NCBI GenBank assembly: GCA_017634575.1
Contig: JAGBND010000069.1
Span: 1-48,245, forward strand
Origin: Bacillota bacterium
Lineage (GTDB): Bacteria; Bacillota; Clostridia; Lachnospirales; Bianqueaceae
Direction of reading: 5' to 3'
Length of the DNA: 48,245 bases
How positions within the stretch are numbered: the stretch's first letter is position 1; each line of letters starts with the position of its first letter. Position numbers and translations under genes: made by a program. The notes beneath the pieces are model-generated. The model was given only the letters and a program-made list of their open reading frames with translations, made no database searches and was not told the DNA's origin. Of the stretch, positions 17,001 through 24,790 are shown in pieces.

Positions 17001-17700
17001 CAGCCGCAGGACGCAGCGTATCGACATAGGGATGATTGTTAAACCATGGATCATCGGAGGCTGATTCGATATAAGCATACCATCTGACATAGCCTCCCTG
17101 GCAGTTTACCAGGTTATCCGCGTGCCCGCTGACATCGCTGCCAATCTGGCCGCTTGCCTCGCTGTCGGCATGAGAGCCGGTATGGCAGATGCTTTTTACC
17201 AGGAATCCTGCCTCATTTAGATACAGGTCGTAAACTGCCAGGAGAAAGCCGTTATCCTGTCTCATTACTTCCTGGCCGCGTCCGGCCTCGGGCCTGAGCG
17301 CTTGATGCGGTCTGTCCATCTGATAGGGCTCCGGGGTAAAGAGCAGACTTTGCCTGGCATATTCGGGATGAAGTCTGGTGACCTCTCCTCCGCAGGTGCC
17401 GGAAGGCCAGCGGTCCTCATCGTACAGATAGGCCATCATGTTTCGCTTTCGGGCTTCATCTATGCAAAAACGGATCATATCCATATATTCATCGGAAAGA
17501 TAGGGCGTTGAAAGTCCCGTTCTCACGTGCATATGGAATCCGCCGTAACCCATCTCCTTGAAGATGTCCATTTGCCTGGCAAGCTCTTCCTTTTCTAAGG
17601 CGCCGTTCCACGCCCAGAAAGGCGTTCCCCGGTATTCGCAGGTGGGGTTGCGAAACAGTTCCGGATCCAAATAGGGTTCTCTGTTTTTTTCATAAAACAT
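14047..17700 (-). CDS. Very large GH106-like glycoside hydrolase
   Basis: 1217 residues. The N-terminal region (NPTCEYRGTPFWAWNG, then RQMDIFKEMGYGGFHMHVRTGL and AYLYDEDRWPSGTCGGEVT) matches clostridial proteins related to family GH106, whose known members are alpha-L-rhamnosidases. FTDEPQFTPKEP (about residue 270) may hold a catalytic Glu, and a C-terminal beta-sandwich (ALEDAAHTKITLNGKRV and similar) may bind sugar. No signal peptide is seen, so it is probably cytoplasmic. Odd: two linker regions contain in-frame tandem repeats, 10-residue Glu-rich units (16000-16055) and 13-residue units carrying REP palindromes (14997-15113). AGAGGTG lies just before the ATG. It follows the iron-type ABC genes by 120 bp; a shared transcript is possible. 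The specific sugar is not predictable. Confidence 0.7.
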   Translation of the reverse strand: MFYEKNREPYLDPELFRNPTCEYRGTPFWAWNGALEKEELARQMDIFKEMGYGGFHMHVRTGLSTPYLSDEYMDMIRFCIDEARKRNMMAYLYDEDRWPSGTCGGEVTRLHPEYARQSLLFTPEPYQMDRPHQALRPEAGRGQEVMRQDNGFLLAVYDLYLNEAGFLVKSICHTGSHADSEASGQIGSDVSGHADNLVNCQGGYVRWYAYIESASDDPWFNNHPYVDTLRPAAVQAFIDMTHERYLEAVGDEFGTGTKTIFTDEPQFTPKEPLAFSSQQKDVFFPWTEGLDDLYRKAYQEELVPLIPYLFFEPAPENGVPTYAPVRLKLMNLLTDRFVDSYCRQIGDWCMAHGLLLTGHVMGEPTLESQTQAVGDAMRTYEAFGIPGIDMLCNFHEYTTAKQTASRVRQLGKEGMLSELYGVTGWDSDFRLYKLQGDWQAALGVTLRVPHLAWMSMKGEAKRDYPASISFQSPWYKKYHLVEDHFARLAAVMTRGNAVVRLGVIHPIESFWLLWGPTDKTGAARAQMEKQFEDLCQTLLFGTIDFDYINEASLEEEFLEEASLGEESLKEKSREDKFGKVSGSGQETGEGEALNACGPEGQPDGFRVGRMKYDVVLVPPVLTLRSSTVEKLATFRQAGGRILWQGECPKLVDGEPFVAAADGSAADGAAADLQALYADSEKIGTDPESVLNALESIRFLEIRKADGQKEDQLIYQLRKDGGCFWLFVCQGKDPVSPDVDQARDLHFSLNGSFKAKLWNTENGQVEDFSVSIQDGKTVFSQEWHMHDSLLLQLIPMDMSRKQESACENAKQNARSEYGAEKNSHGQSVGEARKPERYFAPVSVKLEEPNMLLLDMAEYAMEESEHRGRFSVFDTEEAHIEPSSVRHSEEEHTEPSPVFYSEEEVLRIDNIVRSRLGIPLRRKEVVQPYKLAAEKRVSGETIKDGRMISCSGDRYENNPMKEAVLHLRFRIESEVTGAFHLALEDAAHTKITLNGKRVESAPDGWFVDPCIETVPLPRFIAGENILELLVKVSERTNLEACYLLGDFGVQISGTKKRLIRPVQEIGFGDMSPQGLPFYTGNLIYEMLIETEDDFTIRVPAYRGALVEVLLDDIPAGEIIYAPYQLKVCAKPGKHKLGLRLYGTRQNGFGQVHHTQGIYFYQSPNSWRSDGDLWTYEYQLKKAGILRSPELMGARFIYPDHSIRLIPDPRKDTIRIREHS
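14997..15113. repeat. Three 39-bp tandem units with REP-like inverted repeats inside a coding region
   Basis: CTTCCTCGG recurs at 14997, 15036 and 15075, a period of 39 bp or 13 codons. AACACAGGGGACGGTTCT (15011-15028) and its exact complement (15096-15113) form an 18-bp inverted pair. On the minus strand this encodes units such as HIEPSSVRHSEEE and HTEPSPVFYSEEE, so the frame is kept. Confidence 0.85.
16001..16055. repeat. 30-bp in-frame tandem repeat in the GH106-like gene
   Basis: ATTCTTC(N)CCAGAGAAGCTTC recurs at a 30-bp spacing, coding for 10-residue units of the type EASLEEEFLE and EASLGEESLK. They expand an acidic linker. Confidence 0.75.
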
Positions 17701-17709
17701 ATGACACCT

Positions 17710-17805
17710 CTTTCAAAAAGAAAAAACTCAATTGTCGCTTCCGATAACAAAACAAACTCAGCTGCCGCTTCCGAGAACAAGATTTTTACCATCTTTCTCT
17801 TCCGA
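17710..17805. repeat. Degenerate direct repeats between ABC ATPase and GH genes
   Basis: AACTCA(A/G)(T/C)TG(T/C)CGCTTCCGA recurs about 34 bp apart, with a third diverged copy (TCTCTTCCGAGAA). A minus-strand frame through it (TTCTCGGAAGCGG units) opens at 17792 but lacks a ribosome site, so I treat the stretch as non-coding. Confidence 0.55.
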
Positions 17806-17820
17806 GAAAAACATCCAGGC

Positions 17821-18621
17821 TTATAAATTCCATCCCTCCATCAGCTTCCGCATATAGGCGGCCACATCTGTCCCGTAAACCTGGTTCAGCGCTGTTTCTG
17901 AGAAAACATCCTCGGGCTTGCCAAATCCGCAGATTTTTCCCTGATCCAGCAAAAGGCCCTTTCCTCCGAATGCCCTGGCCAGGGATAAATCGTGAACGAT
18001 CATCATAACCGCTTTTGGTTTCCTGGAATCTTCCGCCCGAAGCCATCGGAAAATCAATTCAAAGATCTGCTGCTGGTAGCTGATATCCAGGTGATTGGAC
18101 GGCTCATCCAAAATCAGCACTTGCGGATCCTGCACAAAGAGCTGCGCCAGAAACACCCGCTGCAGCTCGCCGCCGGAAAGGCTGAGAACCGACCTGTCCC
18201 GAATCGGCGTTAATCCGGTCATCTCCAGCGCCTTTTCGATCTGCTCCTGTTCATCCGGAGCTTTCGCAGAAAAGACAGACGGAGAATAGGCATAACGGCC
18301 CATGCTCACCACTTCCCCAACCGTGAAGGAATAGTTCACAAAATGACTCTGGGAGAGGATCCCGATCCGTCTGGCGCGCTCCACCGAAGAAAAGCCGGCA
18401 ACATCCTGTCCTTCAAAAAGAATCCGGCCGCTGTAGGGGACGGCGCCGGCAATGGTGTTGACGATGGTAGATTTTCCGGCGCCGTTGGGCCCGGCCAGCA
18501 TCAAAAGGTCGCCGGATTCCACAGAAAAGGACAGATCCTCCAGGATTGTTTTTCTCTGTGCTCTGCGAAGAGAACGATCCGTAACCTGTACCGTCACATG
18601 CGAAAGTTCAAGCAGGCTCAT
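17821..18621 (-). CDS. ABC transporter ATP-binding protein, iron-siderophore/cobalamin class
   Basis: Cytoplasmic ATPase subunit of a class-III ABC importer (FecE/BtuD type), 266 residues. Seen: Walker A GPNGAGKST (about residue 45), Q-loop LSQSHFVNYSF, signature LSGGELQRVFLAQ, Walker B VLILDEPSNHLD and switch His in IVHDLSLA. The DEPSNHLDI form is typical of siderophore, haem and B12 importers. The ATG overlaps the permease stop by 4 bp (ATGA), showing translational coupling. It is the last gene of the SBP-permease-ATPase unit. Confidence 0.92.
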   Translation of the reverse strand: MSLLELSHVTVQVTDRSLRRAQRKTILEDLSFSVESGDLLMLAGPNGAGKSTIVNTIAGAVPYSGRILFEGQDVAGFSSVERARRIGILSQSHFVNYSFTVGEVVSMGRYAYSPSVFSAKAPDEQEQIEKALEMTGLTPIRDRSVLSLSGGELQRVFLAQLFVQDPQVLILDEPSNHLDISYQQQIFELIFRWLRAEDSRKPKAVMMIVHDLSLARAFGGKGLLLDQGKICGFGKPEDVFSETALNQVYGTDVAAYMRKLMEGWNL

Positions 18622-19655
18622 CGCTTCACCTCCCGGCTGTTCGCGTAAATAAAGACAAAAACCACAGCGCCGATCAGGCTGGTCACCACGCCCAGGGGCA
18701 GCTCCACAGGCCGCAGCAGCATCCTGGCCGTCAGATCACACAGCATCAGAAACGTGCCGCCTCCCAACAGGCAGGCCACCATCAGCTTTTTATGATTCGG
18801 CCCGGTGATCAGCCGCACCATATGGGGCGTCACCAGTCCCACAAAACCAATCGATCCGCCGATGCTCACGCATACCCCAATCAAAACAGACACCGTGATC
18901 AGCACCATCAGCTTGACGCGCCGGATGGGCACGCCGATATGCCTGGCCTCCTCCTCGCCAATGGCAAAAGCATTTAACTCTCTCGAAAGGGACATCAAAA
19001 CCGTGCCGCAAATCATCAGCACGACGAAAAGCACGATTGCATTGGCATAGCTGGAACCGGAGAGGGAACCCATGGTCCAGAATACGATATTTTTGACTTT
19101 ATCCGAAGCAAAGGTAATCACCAGCGACAAAATACTGGAAACAAACATGGAAAAAATAACGCCCAGCAGAATAATGGTGTTGGTGGATAAAGAATAGTCA
19201 AGGCGATAAGCCAGCGTCAGGATAATCATTAAGGAAAGGAAGGCGAAAATAATGGCCATGATCATCGTGCCGGCAAAGGGAAGGGAGGGAACATTGAATC
19301 CGAAGACAATAGCCAGCGCCGCCCCCAGGGAAGCGCCGGTGGATACGCCCAACGTGGAGCCGTCCGCCAGGGAATTCCTAAGGAGTCCCTGCATGGCGGC
19401 GCCGCAGATGGCCAGGGATGCGCCGGTCAAAAACACGCACAGAACCCGGGGCAGCCTGACATTTAAGATAATCGGAACCGCAGACAATTCTGGCTGCGGG
19501 GCGCGGGCAATGGCATTTCGAATAACGGCAAGGGTATCTCCAAGCGGAACCATGACGGATCCCAGGCAAACACATAAGATAAACACGCATACGCTGATGC
19601 CAAAGAAGATCAGCAGCACCGGAAAAGAAAAACGGTCCTGATTAGATATTTTCAT
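18618..19655 (-). CDS. FecCD-type ABC permease
   Basis: Membrane subunit of the same importer, 345 residues with about ten hydrophobic segments as in BtuC/FhuB-type permeases. Family blocks seen are LRLPRVLCVFLTGASLAICGAAMQ written here as VRLPRVL plus TGASLAICG, NSLADGSTLGVSTGASLG, the coupling region LGEEEARHIG-like EEEARHIGVPI, and SIGFVGLVTPHMVR. AAAGGA lies 8 nt upstream of the ATG. It is separated from the binding-protein gene by a hairpin terminator and about 200 bp, so it may be read through at reduced level. Confidence 0.93.
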   Translation of the reverse strand: MKISNQDRFSFPVLLIFFGISVCVFILCVCLGSVMVPLGDTLAVIRNAIARAPQPELSAVPIILNVRLPRVLCVFLTGASLAICGAAMQGLLRNSLADGSTLGVSTGASLGAALAIVFGFNVPSLPFAGTMIMAIIFAFLSLMIILTLAYRLDYSLSTNTIILLGVIFSMFVSSILSLVITFASDKVKNIVFWTMGSLSGSSYANAIVLFVVLMICGTVLMSLSRELNAFAIGEEEARHIGVPIRRVKLMVLITVSVLIGVCVSIGGSIGFVGLVTPHMVRLITGPNHKKLMVACLLGGGTFLMLCDLTARMLLRPVELPLGVVTSLIGAVVFVFIYANSREVKR

Positions 19656-19814
19656 GGAATCGGTCCTTTAATTGTTATCAACTGTAAGCACTATTGTAAC
19701 ATACTCGCCGGTATTTGCAAACAGCAGAGATGAAGCCGCAGGGCTCACGGTATGAAACGCAAAGCAGCGGTTCAGTCCCGCAGCTTTCAAACCGAACAGC
19801 TGCGCCACACATAC

Positions 19815-19854
19815 AAAAACTGCCCAGCCCTTTGCAGGCTGAGCAGTCTTTTTT
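19815..19854. terminator. Bidirectional hairpin terminator after the substrate-binding gene
   Basis: ACTGCCCAGCC (19819-19829) pairs with GGCTGAGCAGT (19837-19847). T-runs flank both sides. On the minus strand it lies between the binding-protein gene and the permease gene and would make more of the former. The 160 bp up to 19655 hold no gene. Confidence 0.75.
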
Positions 19855-20779
19855 ATTTTCCCGACACGAAGTCATAAAGCATCTTTGCGCCATCAGCAAG
19901 ACGCGGGGCCGGACGGGAAAGTTCATTGTTGGGGAGATCCAAAATAGCTCCGTTCTTAACGGCGGTGATATTTTCCCAGCCGGCGCGGGAGGCAATTTCC
20001 TCCTCCGGCAGCGGACCTTCGCCGTAATACATGGTAATGGTCATAATATAATCGGGATTGCGCTCGATGACCTGTTCCTCGGAGATCTCGGCCCAGCCGG
20101 TCACGTCCTCGAAAATATTCTTCAGTCCCATCATCTGGGCGATTTCATTCATGAAGGTGCCGCTTCCCGCGGTCCACAGTCCCCATTCCAGGGGCGATAC
20201 CTCGAAGTAGATGGTCTTTCCGTTCAGATCGGCATTGCCGCTGACCTCTTTAAAGGTATCCTTCATGTTCTGAATGACTTGTTCTGCTTCAGTCTGTTTG
20301 CCCATTAAGGTTCCAATCATCTGGATGGACTGGTATACGCCTTCGATATCCTGCGCATCAGAAACCACAACTTTAATACCGGCATTCTCCAGCGCTTCCA
20401 CCTGCTCTTTTGTCTGAGCCATCGTGCTCATCAAAAGAACCTGGGGCTTCAGTTCAATGATCTGCTCGATATTGGTTTCCGAACCAGATTCCACAGCAGG
20501 CACATTCTGAACTTCCGCGGGGTAGTCGCAGTATTCGCCGCGTCCAACCAGCATATCGCCGGCGCCCACTGCATAAAGGATTTCGCAATCCGCTGCAGAC
20601 AGGGCTACCACCCGGGTTGCCGGCTCATCTAAGGTAATCTCTCGGCCGGTCATATCGGTGACGGTAATCGTGGATGGGGCAGCTTCTTCCGTTTTGGCGC
20701 ATCCGCCAAGCAGCAGGATGGTCATGGAGAAGACCAGACAAAGTGACAATAGACTGAAGTGTTTGAGTTTACTTTTCAT
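19853..20779 (-). CDS. ABC transporter substrate-binding lipoprotein, iron-siderophore/cobalamin class
   Basis: 308 residues. A lipoprotein signal with lipobox LLGGC (Cys27) places it on the outer face of the cytoplasmic membrane. Helical-backbone (BtuF/FhuD-like) features are TVTDMTGREITLDEPATRVV, then ALSAADCEILYAVGAGDMLVG and IEQIIELKPQVLLMS. The ligand (siderophore, haem or corrinoid) is not decided by sequence; no B12 riboswitch was found upstream. AAAGGAAG precedes the ATG. First gene of the importer unit, with the promoter at 20829-20857. Confidence 0.92.
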   Translation of the reverse strand: MKSKLKHFSLLSLCLVFSMTILLLGGCAKTEEAAPSTITVTDMTGREITLDEPATRVVALSAADCEILYAVGAGDMLVGRGEYCDYPAEVQNVPAVESGSETNIEQIIELKPQVLLMSTMAQTKEQVEALENAGIKVVVSDAQDIEGVYQSIQMIGTLMGKQTEAEQVIQNMKDTFKEVSGNADLNGKTIYFEVSPLEWGLWTAGSGTFMNEIAQMMGLKNIFEDVTGWAEISEEQVIERNPDYIMTITMYYGEGPLPEEEIASRAGWENITAVKNGAILDLPNNELSRPAPRLADGAKMLYDFVSGK

Positions 20780-20828
20780 GGTAACACTTCCTTTCTAATA
20801 GATTCCGTTGGTCCCGGATCCGTCCAAT

Positions 20829-20857
20829 AGTATATGCCACTAACTGATTTTTTTCAA
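20829..20857 (-). promoter_or_regulatory. Promoter of the importer operon
   Basis: On the minus strand: TTGAAA (complement of 20852-20857), a 17-bp spacer and TATACT (complement of 20829-20834). The bases 20858-21075 upstream hold no ORF and no riboswitch I can identify. Confidence 0.7.
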
Positions 20858-21075
20858 GGGAAAGAGGCTTTACAATCCGCTGATTTTCAGGTAGGATACC
20901 AGTAGTTTTTTGTCACTAATCGTCGCTTCCCGCCTAAGAATCCATGAAACACCATCCCGGAGCGCGCGGCGGAAGACGTGTGATCAGCTATTTGTGAAGC
21001 TCCGGCACAGATAGCCAGGTGAAAATCATGCATCACATGCTTTTTTCAAACAATTCATGATAGAGTCGTAAATAT

Positions 21076-21558
21076 ATGAAAGAAAAACTTCTCATTCTGG
21101 GACTGGCCATTGCAGCTGTTGGCCTGATTTTCCTGATTGTCTATCTGCTCCGGCCAAGGGAACAATTTCCCTATGAGCGCCGGGAACTGCTCAGCAAAAA
21201 CGAACTGGCCTTTTACCAGCTGCTCCGCCCGATCTGCAGCGCATACGGCTGGGATCTGTTCATAAAAATGCGCCTGGCCGATCTTTTCCAGATCATACCA
21301 GGCACAAGAGACTATATGTCTTATTTTAATAAAATTAAAGCCAAGCATACGGACTTTATTCTGGTCGATCCCGAAACCCTCACCGTTCTCTGCGGCATCG
21401 AATTGGATGATGCATCCCACAACCGCCCGGATCGCATCGAACGGGACGAATTCGTCGACGCTGTCTATGCCGTTTCAGGAATCCCCTTGATTCATGTATG
21501 GATGCCCATGACGGAGGAAGAAATCGAGGATCTGATACTGGACGCGTTAGAGACCTGA
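21076..21558 (+). CDS. DUF2726 domain protein with an N-terminal membrane anchor
   Basis: 160 residues. Residues 5-27 form one transmembrane segment, followed by a cytoplasmic domain. The domain has LLSKNELAFYQLL, VFVKVRLADLF-like FIKMRLADLFQI, and an acidic core HTDFILVDPETLTVLCGIELDDASH ending in a HVW block. This is the DUF2726 pattern, thought to share the restriction-endonuclease-like fold (Asp, Glu-x-Asp). A nucleic-acid role is plausible but unproven. The ribosome site is weak. It is not obviously linked to its neighbours. Confidence 0.75.
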   Translation: MKEKLLILGLAIAAVGLIFLIVYLLRPREQFPYERRELLSKNELAFYQLLRPICSAYGWDLFIKMRLADLFQIIPGTRDYMSYFNKIKAKHTDFILVDPETLTVLCGIELDDASHNRPDRIERDEFVDAVYAVSGIPLIHVWMPMTEEEIEDLILDALET

Positions 21559-21643
21559 TCTCCTCCCCTTCCGAAAAGATTCAATCCGTACTGTCTTTTC
21601 CAAAAGCCCGCATCCGGACCGCTTTTCGCGCCCCTTCCATAAT

Positions 21644-21664
21644 GGACTTCCATTATGGAAGTCC
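21644..21664. terminator. Hairpin directly after the TetR stop codon
   Basis: GGACTTCC-ATTAT-GGAAGTCC, 8-bp arms, touching the TetR stop. There is no T-run, so it may be a processing or stability hairpin rather than a strict terminator. TTCCATAATGGA overlaps it as a second palindrome. Confidence 0.4.
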
Positions 21665-22249
21665 TTAATGGAAACATGCCACAATCGCCCGAATGCAGCG
21701 ATGCAGATAGGGAAGATACTCTTCCAGGCTTACAGGATCGCTGTTCAGAATCACACTGTAGCTGGTTGCGCTGACCATTTCAATAATCGTAAAAAGCTCT
21801 ATTTCCAGATTTTTCCGATTAGCATCATTCGGACCGGGAATATTTTCAAAAACGGCCGCGTACCCTTCTTCATTTTTTTCAATGACTTTATAGAACATCT
21901 CCCAGCTGATCCGCTTGTTTAAGAAGCGAAGCAGCAGGGGGTTTTCTTTTAATTGGAAAAGAATATCATCTACGATCACCAGGAGCTTATCCGTATTGGT
22001 GTCCAGCTTTTCATAACCGGAAAAATCCAGCGCATGGCGGATCAGCTGCTGCGAGCGATGAATGATCAGCTTCTCATTCAGGTCATATTTATCTTTAAAA
22101 TACAGGTAAAATGTTCCCTTCGCTACGCCGGCCATCTCTACAATTTCAGAGATCGTGGTATTGGTAATTCCTTTACTGGTAAACAACTGGAACGCCGTTT
22201 CCATCAGGCTGTTCTGTTTTTGCTGTTTATTTTCCTCTACTCTGCTCAT
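21665..22249 (-). CDS. TetR/AcrR-family repressor
   Basis: 194 residues. The N-terminal helix-turn-helix runs LMETAFQLFTSKGITNTTISEIVEMAGVAKGTFYLYFKDK (about residues 14-55, canonical), with a ligand-binding C-terminal domain of about 140 residues. Divergent from the MMPL exporter gene, and three dyads of TetR-operator type lie between them, so it is inferred to repress the exporter and itself until a substrate is bound. The start at 22249 has AGAGGGG 8 nt upstream; the ATG at 22279 is an alternative. Confidence 0.9.
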   Translation of the reverse strand: MSRVEENKQQKQNSLMETAFQLFTSKGITNTTISEIVEMAGVAKGTFYLYFKDKYDLNEKLIIHRSQQLIRHALDFSGYEKLDTNTDKLLVIVDDILFQLKENPLLLRFLNKRISWEMFYKVIEKNEEGYAAVFENIPGPNDANRKNLEIELFTIIEMVSATSYSVILNSDPVSLEEYLPYLHRCIRAIVACFH

Positions 22250-22438
22250 CGTCCTTGCCCCTCTGACATAAGCGGCCATCGGCAATTGTTGAAACTGTCA
22301 GGCCATTTCATTTTTCCATAGACTGTACTCCTTTGAATGATACAGCCGCTTTATCTTCATTTTATTTCCTTCCAAGGGCATTGTCAAACGAAAAATCCAT
22401 AAGAAACGCAAAGAAATCACCCGTATTTCTTATAAAAA

Positions 22439-22532
22439 TGACTAAAATTCATTTTTCTTGTCATACGCTATTGACCAATAGTCATTTTTGTGATATAACG
22501 GTCACGATAAACAAATTGACCATTAGTCATTT
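22439..22532. promoter_or_regulatory. Three TetR-type operator dyads overlapping the exporter promoter
   Basis: TGACCAATAGTCA (22472-22484) and TGACCATTAGTCA (22517-22529) share the form TGAC-N5-GTCA; ATGACTAAAATTCAT (22439-22453) is a weaker third copy. The first overlaps the -35 of a plus-strand promoter, TTGACC (22471-22476), 17-bp spacer, TATAAC (22494-22499). Position and symmetry fit repression by the divergent TetR protein. The rest of 22250-22604 holds no gene. Confidence 0.75.
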
Positions 22533-22604
22533 CAATGTCATGCAGCTGTCCCCACGGCCCGATCGCGGCCATATCACACGGCAGCTGCCAAATGGAGGCT
22601 ATTT

Positions 22605-24719
22605 ATGTACCCACTTGCAAAATGGATTACCCGGCACAAACTGCTGGTCACATTGTTGTCCCTCGTCCTGATGATTCCGGCTCTCTTCGGATACCTCAGC
22701 CTCAGGGTCAACTACGATGTTCTCTACTACCTGCCGGACAATATTGAAACCATGCAGGGCCAGCAGGTTTTGCTGGATGATTTTGGAAAAGGCGCCTATG
22801 CCATGTTTGTGGCTGAGGGAATGGACGATCGGCAGGTTGCCGACCTGAAGGCGCAAATCGAAAAGGTAGATCATGTGGCGGATGTCATCTGGTATGACAG
22901 CGTAATGGATTTAAGTGTGCCAGCCAAGATGCTGCCGGACAAGCTGTATGAGGCTTTCCACACGGAGGATGCCACCTTGATGGCTATCTTCTTTGACACG
23001 GGTTCCTCCGCCGATGAAACCATGGATGCCATCGACCAGATCCGGGAGCTGGCAGGAGAGAAATGCTTTCTAAGCAGCATCTCGGCCATTGTAACCGATA
23101 CCAAGCATCTGGTGGAGCAGGAGCTTTTCTGGTACGTGCTGATTGCCGTGCTGGCTTCGGCTGCCGTGCTGGCCGCCACCATGGATTCCTGGATGGCCCC
23201 GGTACTGTTTCTTGCCAATATCGGCATTGCTGTGATTTACAATCTGGGAACGAACTTTATTCAAGGAGAAATTTCCTTTATTACCATGTCCCTGGCCGCC
23301 GTGCTTCAGCTGGCTGTCACGATGGACTACTCCATCTTCCTGTGGAATGCCTATAAAGAACAGCGTTCCCACATTTCGGACAAAGAAGAAGCCATGGCTC
23401 AGGCGATCTGCCAGACCATCAGCTCGGTTTCCGGCTCGTCCCTGACCACCATCGCCGGTTTCATCGCCCTGTGCTTTATGTCCTTCACGCTGGGACGGGA
23501 TCTGGGAATCGTCATGGCAAAAGGTGTCGTTTTCGGCGTGCTGACCTGCATCACCACCCTGCCGGCCATGATTCTGCTGTTTGACAAGGCCATCACTAAA
23601 ACCGCCCATAGGCCTCTCACCATTCACGGCGAGAAGCTGTCAGGTTTCATCGTCAGACACAACAAGGTGCTCCTGGTTCTGATGCTGCTCTTATGGATAC
23701 CGGCACTGTACGGCTACCAGCATGTAAACGTTTACTACGATCTGGATGTTTCCCTGCCGGATTACCTGCCATCGGTCCAGTCAAAGCAGGAACTGAAGGA
23801 TCATTTTGACATGAGCACTATTCATTTGATTCTGGCTGACGAGGATCTTCCTTCGCGGGACGTCAAGCTGATGCTGGACGAAATGCAGCAGGTAGACGGG
23901 GTCCAGTTTGCCATCGCCACCGACAGCCTGATCGGGTCCAGAATCCCGAAAGCATGGCTGCCCGAGAATGTCACCGAAAAGCTCTCCAGCGGCGGCAGAC
24001 AGCTGATGCTGATCGGCACCAAATACGCGGTGGCCTCCGACGAGATCAACCGGCAGATCGGCACGCTGGAAACCATTATGAAAAAATACGACCCCAGCGC
24101 CATGCTGATCGGCGAGGGGCCCGGAACCAGAGACCTGATCCGCATCACCGATACGGATTTCAAGATGGTCAGCGCTGTATCCATCGGCGCCATTTTCCTG
24201 ATTATTCTGGCGGTACTCCACTCACCGGTTCTTCCGGTGCTGCTGGTGCTGGTCATTGAGCTGGCCATTTACATCAATATGGGCGTTTGCGGTTATACCG
24301 GTGAGAAGCTTCCCTTCGTTGCATCCATTGTCATCGGAACCATACAGCTGGGCGCCACGGTGGATTACGCAATCCTGATGACAGACAGATATGTGCACGA
24401 AAGGCTGCAGGGGCAGGACAAAAAGGCAGCTGCCACAACTTCCCTGGAGGCGTCCATGCCTTCCATCTTCACCAGCGCGCTTGGCTTCTTCGCTGCAACC
24501 ATCGGTGTCGGCATCTACTCAGACGTCGATATGATCGGCTCTTTGTGCCGGCTGATGGCCAGAGGCGCGCTGATCAGTATGGCCATGGTGCTTTTGCTGC
24601 TGCCGGCTTTCTATCTCCTTTTCGATCCGCTGATTATGAAGACGAGATGGAAATCTCTGGCGGAACGCAAAAAGGCGGCCAGAAAAGAATGGACACCAGC
24701 GGCTCATAACGGAAACTAA
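22605..24719 (+). CDS. MMPL/RND-superfamily membrane transporter
   Basis: 704 residues with two similar halves. Each half has one N-terminal membrane helix (about 13-35 and 350-370), an extracytoplasmic domain (about 36-190 and 371-530) and a block of five helices. The RND hallmark in helix 4 is MDYSIFLW in the first half and VDYAILM in the second, carrying the proton-relay Asp. Such proteins export lipids, peptides or drugs using the proton gradient. GGAGG lies 7 nt before the ATG. It is followed after 71 bp by the heptad-repeat lipoprotein gene and is divergent from a TetR gene. Confidence 0.93.
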   Translation: MYPLAKWITRHKLLVTLLSLVLMIPALFGYLSLRVNYDVLYYLPDNIETMQGQQVLLDDFGKGAYAMFVAEGMDDRQVADLKAQIEKVDHVADVIWYDSVMDLSVPAKMLPDKLYEAFHTEDATLMAIFFDTGSSADETMDAIDQIRELAGEKCFLSSISAIVTDTKHLVEQELFWYVLIAVLASAAVLAATMDSWMAPVLFLANIGIAVIYNLGTNFIQGEISFITMSLAAVLQLAVTMDYSIFLWNAYKEQRSHISDKEEAMAQAICQTISSVSGSSLTTIAGFIALCFMSFTLGRDLGIVMAKGVVFGVLTCITTLPAMILLFDKAITKTAHRPLTIHGEKLSGFIVRHNKVLLVLMLLLWIPALYGYQHVNVYYDLDVSLPDYLPSVQSKQELKDHFDMSTIHLILADEDLPSRDVKLMLDEMQQVDGVQFAIATDSLIGSRIPKAWLPENVTEKLSSGGRQLMLIGTKYAVASDEINRQIGTLETIMKKYDPSAMLIGEGPGTRDLIRITDTDFKMVSAVSIGAIFLIILAVLHSPVLPVLLVLVIELAIYINMGVCGYTGEKLPFVASIVIGTIQLGATVDYAILMTDRYVHERLQGQDKKAAATTSLEASMPSIFTSALGFFAATIGVGIYSDVDMIGSLCRLMARGALISMAMVLLLLPAFYLLFDPLIMKTRWKSLAERKKAARKEWTPAAHNGN

Positions 24720-24790
24720 TACAACAATAAGATAAAACTGCCTGTAGCCGGTTTCGAAAGCCGGAGCTTTCAGACAGAACGGAGGTTGAA

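Noticed and set aside
20780..21075. Possible cobalamin riboswitch upstream of the ABC importer
   Set aside because: GCCACTG appears only in part (as the promoter spacer GCCACTAA on the plus strand) and the other B12-box blocks are missing.
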